Assembly (NCBI GenBank): GCA_026770575.1
Contig: MU657218.1
Location: 1-49,300, forward strand
DNA from: Pelagophyceae sp. CCMP2097
Lineage: Eukaryota > Sar > Pelagophyceae
Direction: 5' to 3'
Length of the DNA: 49,300 nt
Shown: positions 9,501 to 20,586 of the stretch, in pieces
Layout of the letters: every line of letters starts with the position of its first letter
Numbering within the stretch: position 1 is the stretch's first letter
Translations under genes and position numbers: made by a program
Notes under the pieces: model-generated
The model's database searches: none
What the model saw: only the letters and a program-made list of their open reading frames with translations
Told to the model about the DNA's origin: nothing

Positions 9501-12500
9501 CGACCTAGGCGAGCGGGGTCGACGAGGCGGCGCTCAAGCCCGCGGCAGAGGCCCGCGAAAGTAGTGCCGCCCCGCCGCCCCCAAAAGACGCACCGCGACT
9601 CTTTGCCGCCGAAGCCGCCGCCCATGCGCTTCGTGCGCGCGACGACCTGTTGGGCTTTTGGTGAAGCGGCGCGGTTTCGCGGATGACGCAATTGGATGAC
9701 GCACCTTGTTCTGGGGTACGTTGCAGACGTGCGCCACGTGCGCCTGCGTCTTGGAGACGGCCTGCGTCGAGGCGACGACGTCGAAGCCGCCGTCTTCGAG
9801 GGGCGTGGCGCGGGTCGAGTTGCACTCGAGGTAAAAGTGCTCCTGTCCACCGACCTTCATCGACCCAGAAACTTGCACCAGTCCGGTTCCAACCGTGGGC
9901 GGCCACGCCTTGTCCAGCACGCGCCGAGTGTGGTCGTAGAACGATTCGGATTCGACGGCCTCGTCGATGGAGACGCAAGCCGTGGGGTAACCGGGCTGCT
10001 TCTCTGAATCGGCGGGGAAGATGGACGCCTCAATCAAAACTTTGCACAACAACGCAGCCTTCTTCGCCAGCTCCACCGTCGGCGCTACCGCGATGCCGAC
10101 GACCTGGCCGACGTGGTAGGCGAAGGTGGTGGCGAAGACCTGTGCGCCAGAGGCTGTAAAAAGTTGACCCCTTGCCCGAACCGCGGGGGAACCGCGGGGG
10201 TGTCGATACCTCTTCGTCGTGCACGACGGGGCCAATGTCGTTACGGCCGCCGGCGGCGAGCAAATCGGCGGCGAAGACGAGCTTTGATCCTGTCACTTTT
10301 GAGGCTTGCTCCGAATCCACCTTCAAAATCTTGCCCACTGCCGGCGCCAAGATGAGCCACCCGTGCAGCAGACCCTCGGGCGGCCGCAGGTCGTCGACGT
10401 ACCGCGCCTCACCTAGGCACAGCGTGGAGGCAGTGTTTTCGAAAGCACCCAGTTGCTCCCGTCTCGAGGCTCTGCCGCCACTCTCGCAGGAGCCTCTGCT
10501 CGGGGGCGCCACCGCCAAGGGAAGGGGCCTCACCGGTGACGTGTAGGAGGCCGGCCTTGTGGGGAACGCCCTTGCCTGCGACCATACCCTCGGCCACTTG
10601 CGGAATCGACTGCGAGCCCCTCATGGCCGGCTTCGGCTGCGTCACAAACGACTGCGCCGCGCTCAACTCGCGCGGGTCGATGGAGCCGACGCCGAGCTTT
10701 GAGCATGACTCGACGTAAAATTTGAAAAAAAACGACAGTGCGAGTGCCGTTCTATATTCGGACTGCCCCCCCGGCGCCCCGGCGGTGACGCGCAGTTCGT
10801 CGCCGAGTAAGGCAGAAGCCTTTTCAAACGCATTGCGGTCTCCCCAGTCCTGGCCTTTGAGAGCTTTGCAGGTGTTGGAGGCGAGCTTGACCGTGGCGGC
10901 GACCCCGCCAAAGGCAAACCTCGCTTCTTCCACGACAAACCCCGTGTCAGTCTTGCGAAACGATGCGTGGAAGCAGGCGGTGACGATGCTGATGTCGTCC
11001 TCTCGGCGCCTGCACTGCTTGTAGGGAATAGTCACGTCGACGTTGTCGATGGACTCTTGCGGAACGTCAAGGTGAACCAGCGCCTCGTCAAAGCCAATGG
11101 CCGTGCGCCGGTAGCCCGTGAAGAATTCGCCCGGCTCCACGGAGACGTTACGGCCGCCGCGCGCCTTTGAAGCGATGTGGGCCACCTAGAGGCCTTGTCA
11201 AGGCATTTTAAAGACTCTCCAAAGGCTTCCAAACGTCAGGGCATGGGCAAGGAAGCACGCTTCCCGTCTGCATCCGGCCTCTGCCGACGGCAGTTTGCCT
11301 CTCAGTTTGCCAGTCGGACGCCGTTTGTCCACGGCCCCGGCCGCGACTAAAACCGGCGCCATGTCCGAGATTGGCGACGCCGTCGCCAAATTGCCGCCGA
11401 GGGTGCAGACGTTTCGGATCTGCGTGGAAGCGAACCAGCGGAGCATTTGAGAGAGGGCCCAGAGTCTTGAGTGCTCCGGGGCAAGGTGGAAATGCTCCAA
11501 GACGTCTTGCAAGGGCGCCGAAGCCCCGATCCGAGCGCCCTCAGCCCAAGCTGCCACGGAAACGCACTCGGAGACGGCGCTGAGTGAAATGTATTGCTGG
11601 GGATGAGATTTGTGCCCAAATCGCAATTCAATGCCAATTTCCGTGTTCCCGGCAACAAACCGCGCTTCGGCACCATAACGCTCCTTCAAATCCAAAGCGT
11701 CAGACAGACAAGCCGGCCGCCAAAAGTTGGAGACGAGCATCGAAGCCGCCGGTGCCACCGCCGTTTCGGGAGCCTTCTCGGCTTCGGCCTGGAACGGTGC
11801 GTACCTTTTGCACCTTGATGATGTCGTCTCCACAAGGACCACGTCCTTCGCTGCAGCGCCGGGCAGCGCGGCGTGGCAGGGCTTCTTGTCTGCGCCGGTG
11901 TGGCACGGGGCAGGGAGGTCCTCGATTTGGGCGCCTACGTCTTGCGATGACGGGAATGCGTACGACCCACCCGGGAATCTATACGACGATGCATCACCCG
12001 GGGCAAGCGTCGTACGACGGAGGTCCGATGGATGGCCATCATCACCCGGGGCACGCGCGATACGCAGCGTCTCTCCATGGTCGCGTTGTCTCGCGGACGC
12101 GGGTGTCTGCCGTCGGAACAAAGTGATTTCGCCGCGTCCCAGATGGGCCGGTAGCCGGTGCAGCGGCAGAGGTTGCCGTCGAAGTGCTCCTCGACGTCTG
12201 CGACTTTCAAATTCCTATTTTGCTGAAAGAGCGAGTGCAGCGCCATGACGATTCCGGGTGTACAAAACCCGCATTGCGACCCGTCAAATTCCGCCAAACG
12301 AGACTGCACCACGCTCGCGCCCCCGGCCGCGATGCCCTCGGTGGTGACCACCTAAAGAAGGGGCTTTCGAGGGAGTGTGCCCTCGCGACTCCCGCGGCGG
12401 AACAGAGCCGTCTCTCGCCCCGTCTTTCCAAGAGGCCGCTCGGCCACTCCGCTCGCCCGCTCGAGTACGCCCCGCTCGGCCGCGCCGCTCGGCCGCTCCC

Positions 12501-13062
12501 GGCCGCTCCGTCGATGCCGTATGATTCTCCGCCGCCTTTCCGACGCGGGCCTTTACGTCGCATTCGAGTGCTGCTAAAGCAGGCATCAAGCAAGCATTCA
12601 CGGCCCGGTGCTTCACCGCGCCGCCCACGACCGACGACACCATGACCGTGCACGCGCCGCAGCCGCCCTCACCTAGGCCCAGGGCTCGTGCCGCGGTCTC
12701 TTTCAGCCTCTGGCAAAGCCCCGCGCTCGGAGGAAGGGCGCACCGCAGCCGAGCTTTGCGCCCTTGAGGCCGAGGTCGTTGCGGAGCCATTCGAGGAGCG
12801 TCGTCGAGCCTGTCGAAAAGGCGGTCGGCGGGTCCTCGGAAGCGCCTCCTCTTCGGCCCTCGCCCCAGCATGGAAACGCACCGTCGACGTTTGGGCCCGG
12901 GGTGACGGGGACGCCGTTGACGCGGATAGTGCCGCGAGTGTGGCCGGCGGCGCGATAGGCGGCCTCGTCGAACTTGGCTTCGGTCTTGTCCTCGGCTTTA
13001 TCTCCCGGAGTGTGACCATTGGTCTCGTCGTACGCCAGCGCGCGGCGCGGCGCGGCGTCCAT
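6507..13062 (-). CDS. XDH: Xanthine dehydrogenase
   Basis: Seventeen exons, all phase-consistent: 13062-12882, 12809-12744, 12672-12557, 12351-12120, 11934-11333, 11185-10534, 10412-10210, 10139-9705, 9646-9594, 9504-9407, 9252-9032, 8095-7797, 7743-7620, 7563-7340, 7296-7146, 7098-6794, 6741-6507; 1398 aa. Domains in order: 2Fe-2S ([13 protein letters not shown]), second 2Fe-2S ([25 protein letters not shown]), FAD ([24 protein letters not shown]), molybdopterin ([41 protein letters not shown]). The catalytic Glu is in [11 protein letters not shown]. Glu in GGKE and Arg in HFRAEG match purine-binding residues, favouring XDH over aldehyde oxidase. It oxidises hypoxanthine and xanthine to urate with NAD+. 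Introns after 9032 and 7620 need GC donors; the donor after 12120 (GTTCCG) is weak. Confidence 0.95.
8140..8780. repeat. Degenerate 12-13 nt minisatellite in XDH intron 11
   Basis: Most of the 936-nt intron 8096-9031 is made of diverged units like GACAAGGTCCCCGT on the plus strand, which is ACGGGGACCTTGTC in the sense of the gene. Related units fill introns of the histidine kinase and LRR genes. Confidence 0.85.
11935..12119. repeat. Short repeats in XDH intron 4
   Basis: The motif ATCACCCGGGGCA occurs twice, with TACGAC/GTCGTA words and CCATGG/CCATC words between. A third partial copy (CACCCGGGAATCTATACGAC) lies at the low-coordinate end. Confidence 0.6.
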
Positions 13063-13828
13063 GGCGCGGAGGGAGCGCCGCGGTATGCGGAGGGCGTCTG
13101 CGGCCGATGCGGGGGCCTCGAGAGCCTCGAGCAAAAGCAGGGCTGGCTGACGGAAGTCCCCGTTCTGCTTCTCAAATCCTTGACATAACTGGGAATCTAA
13201 TCCAAACCTTATCGAGACAAAGGCTAATTTCTTTCGGGGCGCTCCAAAAGGCATCCGAGCGCCGGCGGCTCTGCCGGGGCGAGTCGACTGGCCCCTCGCG
13301 GCGGAACGCTTCTGGCCGCTTTCCATCTCTTCAACACAGCAGATTTTTAAAAAGCTGTTCCTTTTCTCAACGGACGTGTCTTTTATTTGCAATTTAAGCA
13401 AAATTTTGGTTTCGGTTTTGCTTGAACCTGAAACCAAATCGGTCGAATATATTGAATTATTGGCAAGGTCAATATCGGGATATACCGTTCATCTTGGCCT
13501 TTTCGCGGCCCAGAGCGGCTCGCCCGGGGCGCCCCGCCGACGGTCCTCCGGTCCGACGTCTCATCCCCGATCTTGCAGAATGTCGTCGATGCTTAAAGCC
13601 CGGAGTGACGCAAGGTCTGCATCATCGTCACTGAAACGAGAAAGGTAGAAATTCTAGGGTGTTATAAATTTGAAGGATTGCGTCAGATACCCCTTAAACA
13701 CCAGTTTGGATCTGAAACTAACCTTCGGAACTTCTCTTTCAGAAGAAAAAAGCCTCGAAGCCCGACCTTCTTCTGTGAGTGGAGCGCGTGAACCCCGCAC
13801 CCGCGCCGAAGCCTCGCCGCGCCGCACC
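13063..13828. promoter_or_regulatory. Shared upstream region of XDH and the antiporter
   Basis: The two genes diverge from this 766-bp spacer, so both promoters should lie here. Bases 13340-13480 and 13640-13760 are clearly more AT-rich than the surroundings. I see no element I can name; the ATATATT near 13448 is only a weak TATA candidate. Confidence 0.45.
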
Positions 13829-16415
13829 ATGCTCCGCCGCGCCATCCTCGCCGCGGGCCTCGCTCTTAGTGCGGCGCACGACGTCTGCCCCGAGATCGTC
13901 GGGGGCCAACTCAGTCTCCTCGGCGGCGACGGCACGCTGGTCCTGAAGGACATGGCCGTCAAGTTCGGCGTCTCCTTCAGCTCCAACCAGACGGGCGGCT
14001 TCTACCTGAAGGTTGTGGGTGACGCAAAGGGGAACAAGTTCTACATCGACGGCAACGAGGGAGGCGGCGAGGTCTCCTTCACAGTCGCGAAACGCCGAAG
14101 CCCGGAAGCGGACGCCCCGGGCCGCAAGTCCAAGTGCTCCCCGGACCTGCCCTGCTACGGCCGGTCGACTGTGATTTTAGTTGACTCTTCCGAACATTGC
14201 GCGGACTCGTCGTTCGACTTCACTCCAAACGTTCAAATGGCCAACGCCCCGCTCGTCCCGCTGATCATCTCCGCCATCCTCGGTCCGATCACGGGCGACC
14301 CGATCATTACTTTGACTTTTGCGGGGTGGCTCGCTCGAAGCATGCTGGTCGGTGACGCGTGGATCGGGTACGTTCGGGCTTCCGTTTTTCCACGAAGCAA
14401 AGGCACCCGATGCACGCGACGCTTGTAGGTCGCTTCGGTACCTGGACACGGACCTGCTGGACACGATTACGAAGACTTCTTGGGCGAATCTTTTTCTTTT
14501 CACTATCATGATCGCGGGCATTACTGGAGCGTGCATCAAGTCTGGAGGTGTAGAGGCCATCGGCACCGAAAGTGAGTGGAGCGCGGGGCGTGGAGAGGCC
14601 TGAACCGGATGCCGCAAGTGCCTTTTGCGGATTCCGTTTAACTAGTAAAATTCCGTTACTAGTTGCGCGCATCGTGAAGAATTCTTTCCTCGGCCAGTTC
14701 GCAGTCTACATCGCCGGATTCATCTTCTTCATCGACGACTACTGCAACACCGTCATCGTCGGCAGCACTTTGAGGGTGATCACGGACACGATGCGCTTGT
14801 CGCGCGAGAAGCTGGCGTTTTTAGTCGACTGCACGTCGGGTGCGTCCCCTTCCCCCGTGCCTTCCCTTGGAACGCGCGCCGCACGCTTCAATCTAGGTCC
14901 GATTGCGGGCGTGATGCCGCTGTCTACTTGGATCGGGTAAGAATTGCACTTGATCCACCGGCGTTTAGAGTGCGTGGATTAGGTACGAAGTTTCACTGAT
15001 CAAAGGCGAGATCGAACGCATCGGCTACGACAAGGAGGGCGGCTACACCTTGTTCATCATGTCCATCTCGAACCGGTTCTACTCGTGGTGCGTTCCTTTA
15101 GAAACCTATAGAAAAAAACGAGAGGGAAAAACCCGGGAGAAACCTCTTTTCGGATAGGTTCATGCTCATTTTTGTGGGTTTCCTCATTTTGAGCGGACGT
15201 GACTTCGGCCCCATGTACTGGGCGGAGAAGCGCGCTAGAGAGACGGGCGTGCTCTCGGTGGACGACACGTTTGATAAGGAAGCCAAGGTGAAGAAGGGTG
15301 ATAAAGATGACCAAGTCGCGGACGTCGCACCTGTTGAAGCTACCGAACAGCCTCTGTTGATCGACGAGCTCGCGGTGGACCCGCGCGCGCCCAGGAGGTT
15401 GATCAACGCCGCTCTGCCGTTCGCTTTATTCCCAATCGTCTTTTTCCCCATGCTCTTCTACTCTGGCGCCAAGCAAGTGAGCTGGGGAGGCGTGGGTTGG
15501 AACGTCGGCTCCCGCACGATTGTCGGCAACGCGGACTCTTGGCAGACTCTTTATTGGACGACGGGCATCATCATGCTCTTTCAGCTGGTGATGTATGGGT
15601 GTCAATATAGTAAAGAATGGGGCGGTTCGTTGCTCAACCCGACGCAATGCATCGACGCCTTCATCAAGGGGACGCACTCCATGTACGGTGGCATGGTCGC
15701 TCTTTTAGTCGCCTTTACCTTCGCGGAGAACATGAAGAAGCTTCTCATCGCGGATTATCTGGTCGACGCTCTTGGTGACGGAATTACGAAATCGACGCTC
15801 CCCGCGGTAACATTTTGTTTATGTGCAATTTACTCTTTCGCGACTGGCACTTCGTGGGGCACCATGGCCGTCTTCTTCCAGCCCGTGATTGCTTTGGCCG
15901 TGTTTATTTATAGGGACAAAGGGGAGTCTCCTGAGAAAGGTCTGAACACGGATGAATTTACTTTAATCCTGACCCGGTGCATCGCCGCCGTCCTGGGAGG
16001 CGCGACGTGGGGAGACCACTGCTCCTTTGTCTCCGACACTACCATCTTGTCGGCTGCTGCGTCGAACTGCCCTCTTTGGGCGCATTATATCACGCAACTG
16101 CCGTATTGCGCCGCGTCTGGGGCTTTAGCCATCCTCTTCGGCTTTCTGCCCTGCGCCGCGGGCGTGCCCGCGGGGGCGTGCATCGCCGCCGCGTTTGTTA
16201 TGTCGCCGCTGACGATTTGGGCTTTGTCCTCGATCCCTGGTTTTGGTGGCATTGTGCCCATTTACTGCCCCGACGTCGGCTTGGTGGAAGGTGGCTTCTT
16301 CGCAAACGGCAAGCTGATGATCCAAATGGTCCAGCCCGGCACTTCGATGGCCATGCCGCGCGCCATTTCAGCAAAGGTCGACGACTCGGAGCAGAAAGGT
16401 TCCGACGAGGCCTAG
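13829..16415 (+). CDS. NhaC-type Na+/H+ antiporter
   Basis: Six exons: 13829-14367, 14429-14571, 14663-14839, 14897-14936, 14983-15087, 15158-16415; 753 aa. The start gives a signal peptide (MLRRAILAAGLALSAAHD), then a soluble domain of about 120 residues with several Cys, then a polytopic membrane region. Antiporter features include ITKTSWANLFLFTIMIAGI, KSGGVEAIG, SLSREKLAF-type helix starts, FATGTSWGTMAVFFQPVIAL and GGATWGDHCSFVSDTTILSA, matching the NhaC/YuiF group. It probably exchanges Na+ for H+ at a membrane, as expected in a marine cell. All five acceptors are TAG. The family normally lacks the N-terminal soluble domain. Which membrane it sits in cannot be told. Confidence 0.9.
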
Positions 16416-17194
16416 GCCACGGTCCGAAACTGTACATAGACGCGCGGCCTTTTTTCTTCTCCCCACTCCCCGCGGCCCCGAGATAATCTGTAAATTATGC
16501 TTCACCCACGCTTTGGGTGATTACCCTCTCCCAGGGACAACCTCCCCGGGACGTCTCCCTGTTGCGGCCAATGAGCAAACTGGAGTTGCGTCTCGGCCGT
16601 CGCCCATGAAGACCCTCCCAGGGACACCCTCCCCGGGATGCGCGATGGATGCGCAAAAGACACCCATCAATCAAACCGAGTACCCCCTACGACAGAACCA
16701 ATTGTCGTGTCAAAATGTAGGAATCACTAGGCACTCTTTCCAGACACTCTTGCTTGCACCCGGCCGCGCCCGTCGCTGGCCCACACTGCGCAAGCCGGGC
16801 CATCGCCCTGCTTTGGAACTGAGCCACCGAGGAGACCCTTTGGAACTGAGCCACCGAGGAGACCCCCGCTGAATCGCCCCGCTTTGGAACCAGGCCCCGT
16901 CGAAGGCCGCACTGCCCGAGTGGCTGGGACCCGGCGAATAGGCAGGGCGGTCTCAGCCCGTCTGGGCCAGTCGCTCCCGGAGGTTGGACGGCGCCGTATG
17001 GCCAATCGGGGCCAGTTTCTCCATCACAAGGCCAGTTTCTCCATCGCGGGGCCCCTCGATTCACACAATCTCCGGGGTACAGCCGTCGTCATCTCCATGG
17101 TGATCCTTAGGAATTCGTCTCTGCACTGAGTCTGCAGAGGACCTTGTCGGCGGCCGCTCCCCGGGTGGCCGTGTGCCGCGGTCTTGAGTTGCGG
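16416..17194. other. Convergent spacer with hairpin and short duplications
   Basis: Between the antiporter and CSN4 stops. TCACCCA at 16502-16508 and TGGGTGA at 16514-16520 form a 7-bp hairpin about 90 bp after the antiporter stop, possibly tied to 3' end formation. A 27-bp unit (TTTGGAACTGAGCCACCGAG and flank) is duplicated in tandem at 16812-16865, and GGCCAGTTTCTCCATC occurs twice near 17010-17045. No gene is seen. Confidence 0.6.
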
Positions 17195-19171
17195 TCACGC
17201 GGCCATGGCGGCCCTCGGCTTCGGCGGTTCGGCATCCATGGCGTCGGCGTCCTTGGTAGCCTCGCGGACACGATCGTAGCAGCTGTTGACGGTCAGGCAA
17301 ACTTTCGTAATACTCTCATCCCACTGAATCAAGGCAGCCGACGTCCTCGAAAAGCGAAGCACGCCAGAGACCTGGTCCACCTGCGCCGCCAGCCGGCCCT
17401 CGGCGATCATGCGCGACGCCTAGGGGAGATTTAAGGTGCGCGGGTCAAACGTCCACCGGCCAACCAAAGTCCACTCTCGATTGAATCAGACTCCCGGTTG
17501 TACGACGGTCTCGGCCTTTGCGGGTTCGATCTCCAAGAGGGCGCCGAGCTCGTTGAGGGAGATATTTTCGTAGATATTTGAGACCGCGACCATGTTGTGT
17601 TGGATCGCCGCTCGCTCCGGAATTGAAAGCCCGTCGCCCTGCAGCGCCTTTTGGTGCGGCATCAAGGTCGCTTCAAACGCCGCGAGCTCCGGGCGGCGAA
17701 CAAGCTGGCCGGTGAACATCTTCTTCAAAACGTGCGCGTGCGCGGCAAAGCCGTCCGACTGCTCCATGTGCCCGACGCGCTCGTCCTTCGACAAGAGCCC
17801 AAGGATTCGAGACCGGCGCGGGCCCGCGTTGCCCAGTAAAGCGCAGGTGACTGCTTGAGCGAGGAGAGTCAGGAGCTCCTCGACTGCGATTGCTGCGTGA
17901 GACGCCTACGCCCGGCAGGAGTACGTCTGGCCCACGCTCCGTGCACCGCACCTGCGAGAGTTCGTAGTAGCGCATGGCGGCGTCGAGGAACTTTCGGCGC
18001 GCATCCAGGGTTCTCGCAAGAGTGACGCGGTACCGCAGCTGCAAACTCCAATCATCTGCAGGCACCGCGTGCATCAGGCCCGACGCGCGGTTCACGAACG
18101 TCTCCGCGTCCACCTACAAAGGGCAAATGCCCGTCTCAAAGAAAGTCTGCGGGGCAACACTTGAAACGAGGCCGCTGAGGGCCCCGCGGCGCCGTTTCCC
18201 GACGCGGCTTCTTGCGGCCTCGTCGTCCTCCAAGTACGTTTCCGCGACGGTGACGTAGGCCGCGGCGCGCTCGACTTCGGAGTAGGCGCGCGCGGACGTC
18301 TCCATGTTGATGCCCGCAAGCATGCCCGCCTGCGGCATTTCATGGTACAGAATTTGTCGAGGGGTCGACACGGAGGCATCCACGCTTTCCCGCCCCGCTC
18401 ACCGCCTCGCCGTAGTCTCCCTGTGCGAGGAGGACCTTGAAGAGGGCCTTTCTTAGAGCGGCGTCGGCGTCCTCAAAGGAGGAAACGTGCGGGCCCAGAG
18501 CGCTGAGCGACCAGCGGCCGATCTAAGGCGCAGGCGTCGCACGCGGGAATCGCACACGTCGCGCCGGCGCACCTCTTCCAGGAGGCTTGGGGGGTTCACG
18601 CGCGACAGCGCGTTGGCCTATTGACTTCGTCTCCCGTCCGTCCGTCCGTCCGTCCGTCCGTCCGTCAGAAAGGCCATTCGGGAGGGCCCGGAGGTTGCTC
18701 ACGTAGTGCGAGACGACGTTGCGCGAGATCGCCTAAAAGGCATATCGAGACGGGTGGCTCGGCCATGGCGGGGTCGCGAGGGCGCACCTGGGGCACCTCG
18801 TCCGAGAGGAGGCGCGTCAAGCAGTCTAAGGTGGCAATCAGCACAGATGCACGAGCGCGCCGCCGGCGAGGGCCGTTCAAGGGGCCCGCTCTCGAGGCTC
18901 GACAAGGGCAGACTCCGCGAGCGAAAGTCGACGGCGGCCGCCCGTCGCCGCGCGTATTTTCCCGGACCGAGCGCCCGGCGAAACCCCGCGCCCCGCCGCG
19001 ACGCCCTTTCACCCGCCGCTCGCGCGGCCGTCGCGCTGCGGCTCTGCCAAAGTGCGTACCTTTGATCTTTGCTTCATCGTTTCCGTCAATCGCCGCATCC
19101 ACGACGTCCTTGTACTTTTGCGCGCGCTCCTTGGAGTCGCCAGCCGACCCCGCCGCCTGGAAGTCGCCCAT
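17195..19171 (-). CDS. CSN4: COP9 signalosome complex subunit 4
   Basis: Nine exons: 19171-19060, 18825-18788, 18732-18703, 18617-18573, 18522-18403, 18329-18216, 18113-17952, 17905-17504, 17419-17195; 415 aa (human is 406). Matches run through the chain: AISRNVVSHY, SFEDADAALRKALF, YVTVAETYLEDDEA, DAETFVNRASGL, DARRKFLDAAMRYYELSQ, RSRILGLLSKDERV, LMPHQKALQGDG, LNELGALLEIEPAKAE and MIAEGRLAAQVDQV (PCI winged helix). CSN4 is a core scaffold of the signalosome that removes Nedd8 from cullin-RING ligases. The intron after 18216 is best read with a GC donor; a GT at 18203 would add four residues. Head-to-head with the WD40 gene, with 142 bp between starts. Confidence 0.93.
18634..18666. repeat. 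(CCGT)n microsatellite in CSN4 intron
   Basis: About eight CCGT units inside the intron between exons ending 18703 and starting 18617. Confidence 0.9.
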
Positions 19172-19313
19172 GCTGCGCGCGCCTCCGGACACGAGGGACG
19201 TGCTCGTGACGTGCGTTCACGCGACGACTTCGGCGACGAGCGCAGGCTGGAGCCGCAGTGGAGCGTCGAGCTCTCTAGCGACGACGGACGTCGACGCCGC
19301 CGCGCGCCCCCCG

Positions 19314-20372
19314 ATGCGGGCCGCCGCCGCGCCGGCCCTCGACGCGTTTGAGCAGCCGGACCTGCTCGCGCTCATCCTGCGGCTGGCGGCATCACCGAAC
19401 GCGCTCTGCGTGACGAAGGGCGTCGCTCGAAATGCCCGGGCCCTGTCGCTGGTCGTGCGCAGACTCGTCTGGGAGGACTTGATTGTGAATGGCACCGCAA
19501 TCCTCAAGGGCCACACCAACGCGGTCTACCTATGCGCCTTTTCGCTCGACGGCAAGCGCCTCGTCACGGCGAGCGCCGACAAGACGGCGCCAGGCTTTTG
19601 GGACACCGAGACGGGCGCGCTACTGGCCACGCTTGAGGGCCACACCGCTTGACGTCTTGTGGTGCGCGTTCTCGCCCGACGGCAAGCGCATCGTGACGGC
19701 GAGCACCGACGATACGGCGCGGCTCTGGGACGCCTCTGAAAGGGCGCGCTGCTGAAAACGCTCGTGGGGCACATCGGCCAGATCACGAGCTGCGCGTTCT
19801 CGCCCGACGGCGAGCGCGTCGTCACGGCGAGCGCCGACGAGACGGCGCGGCTCTGGGACGCCGAGACGGGCGCGCTGCTGACCACTCTCGAGGGGCACAC
19901 CGACTACGTCTGGAGCTGCGCGTTCTCGCCCGACGGCGAGCGCGTCGTGACGTCGAGCGCCGACGAGACGGCGCGAGTCTGGGACGCCGAGACGGGCGCG
20001 CTGGAGGCAACACTCGAATGCCACACCCACTATGTCCTCAGCAGCGCGTTCTCGCCCGACGGCAAGCGCATCGTGACGGCGAGCCACGACGATACGGCGC
20101 AGCTGTGGGACGCCGAGACGGGCGCGCTGCTGACCACGCTCGAGGGCCGCACCAGTCTCGTCACGTGCTGCGTGTTCTCGCCCGACGGCAAGCGCGTCTT
20201 GACGGCAAGCGGAGATGAGACGGCGCGGGTCTGGGATGCCGAGACGGGCGCGCTGCAGACGAGGCTTCGAGGGCACACCAGCTACATGAAGTGCGCGTTC
20301 TCGCCCGACGGCGCGCGCGTCGCGACGGCGAGCTACGACTGGACGGCGCGGCTCTGGAATGTCGCAATCTAA
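19314..20372 (+). pseudogene. F-box-like/WD40 seven-repeat protein with frame disruption
   Basis: From ATG 19314 the frame has an F-box-like helix region (LLALILRLAASPNALCVTKG, VVRRLVWEDLIV), then seven WD40 repeats of about 42 codons (AFSPDGxRVVTAS, TARLWDAETGALL). Repeat 2 (about 19648-19741, CAFSPDGKRIVTASTDD) lies in a shifted frame. Reading straight hits TGA at 19648, and the frame returns near 19742, so two opposite indels bracket one repeat. This may be a young pseudogene, a sequence error pair, or a gene that skips the repeat. The repeats are nearly identical in DNA, which suggests recent amplification. A full paralogue lies inverted at 43033-44247. Confidence 0.8.
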
Positions 20373-20586
20373 CTCACGCCTCACCGACCGAGTCCGTCGA
20401 ACTTTTACGTATCCCTCAGCATACTGCCGGAGCGGGGAAGCGACCCACGGGAGGCGAGTCAAGAGCACGGGCGGAAGCGGAGCGAGGTCGGCCGTCCCGG
20501 ACGGTCGTTGGATCGTTGGACCGAGGGCGAACATACAATTGTACCTTGTGATACATCGGTCCTGGGTCGGAATCGACGGCCGAGGA

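Noticed and set aside
6507..13062. Aldehyde oxidase instead of xanthine dehydrogenase
   Set aside because: The Glu in GGKE and the Arg corresponding to the purine-binding residue are kept, as in XDH.
16502..16520. Histone-type 3' stem-loop or bacterial terminator
   Set aside because: The stem and loop do not match the histone consensus, the gene is not a histone, and there is no U-tract.
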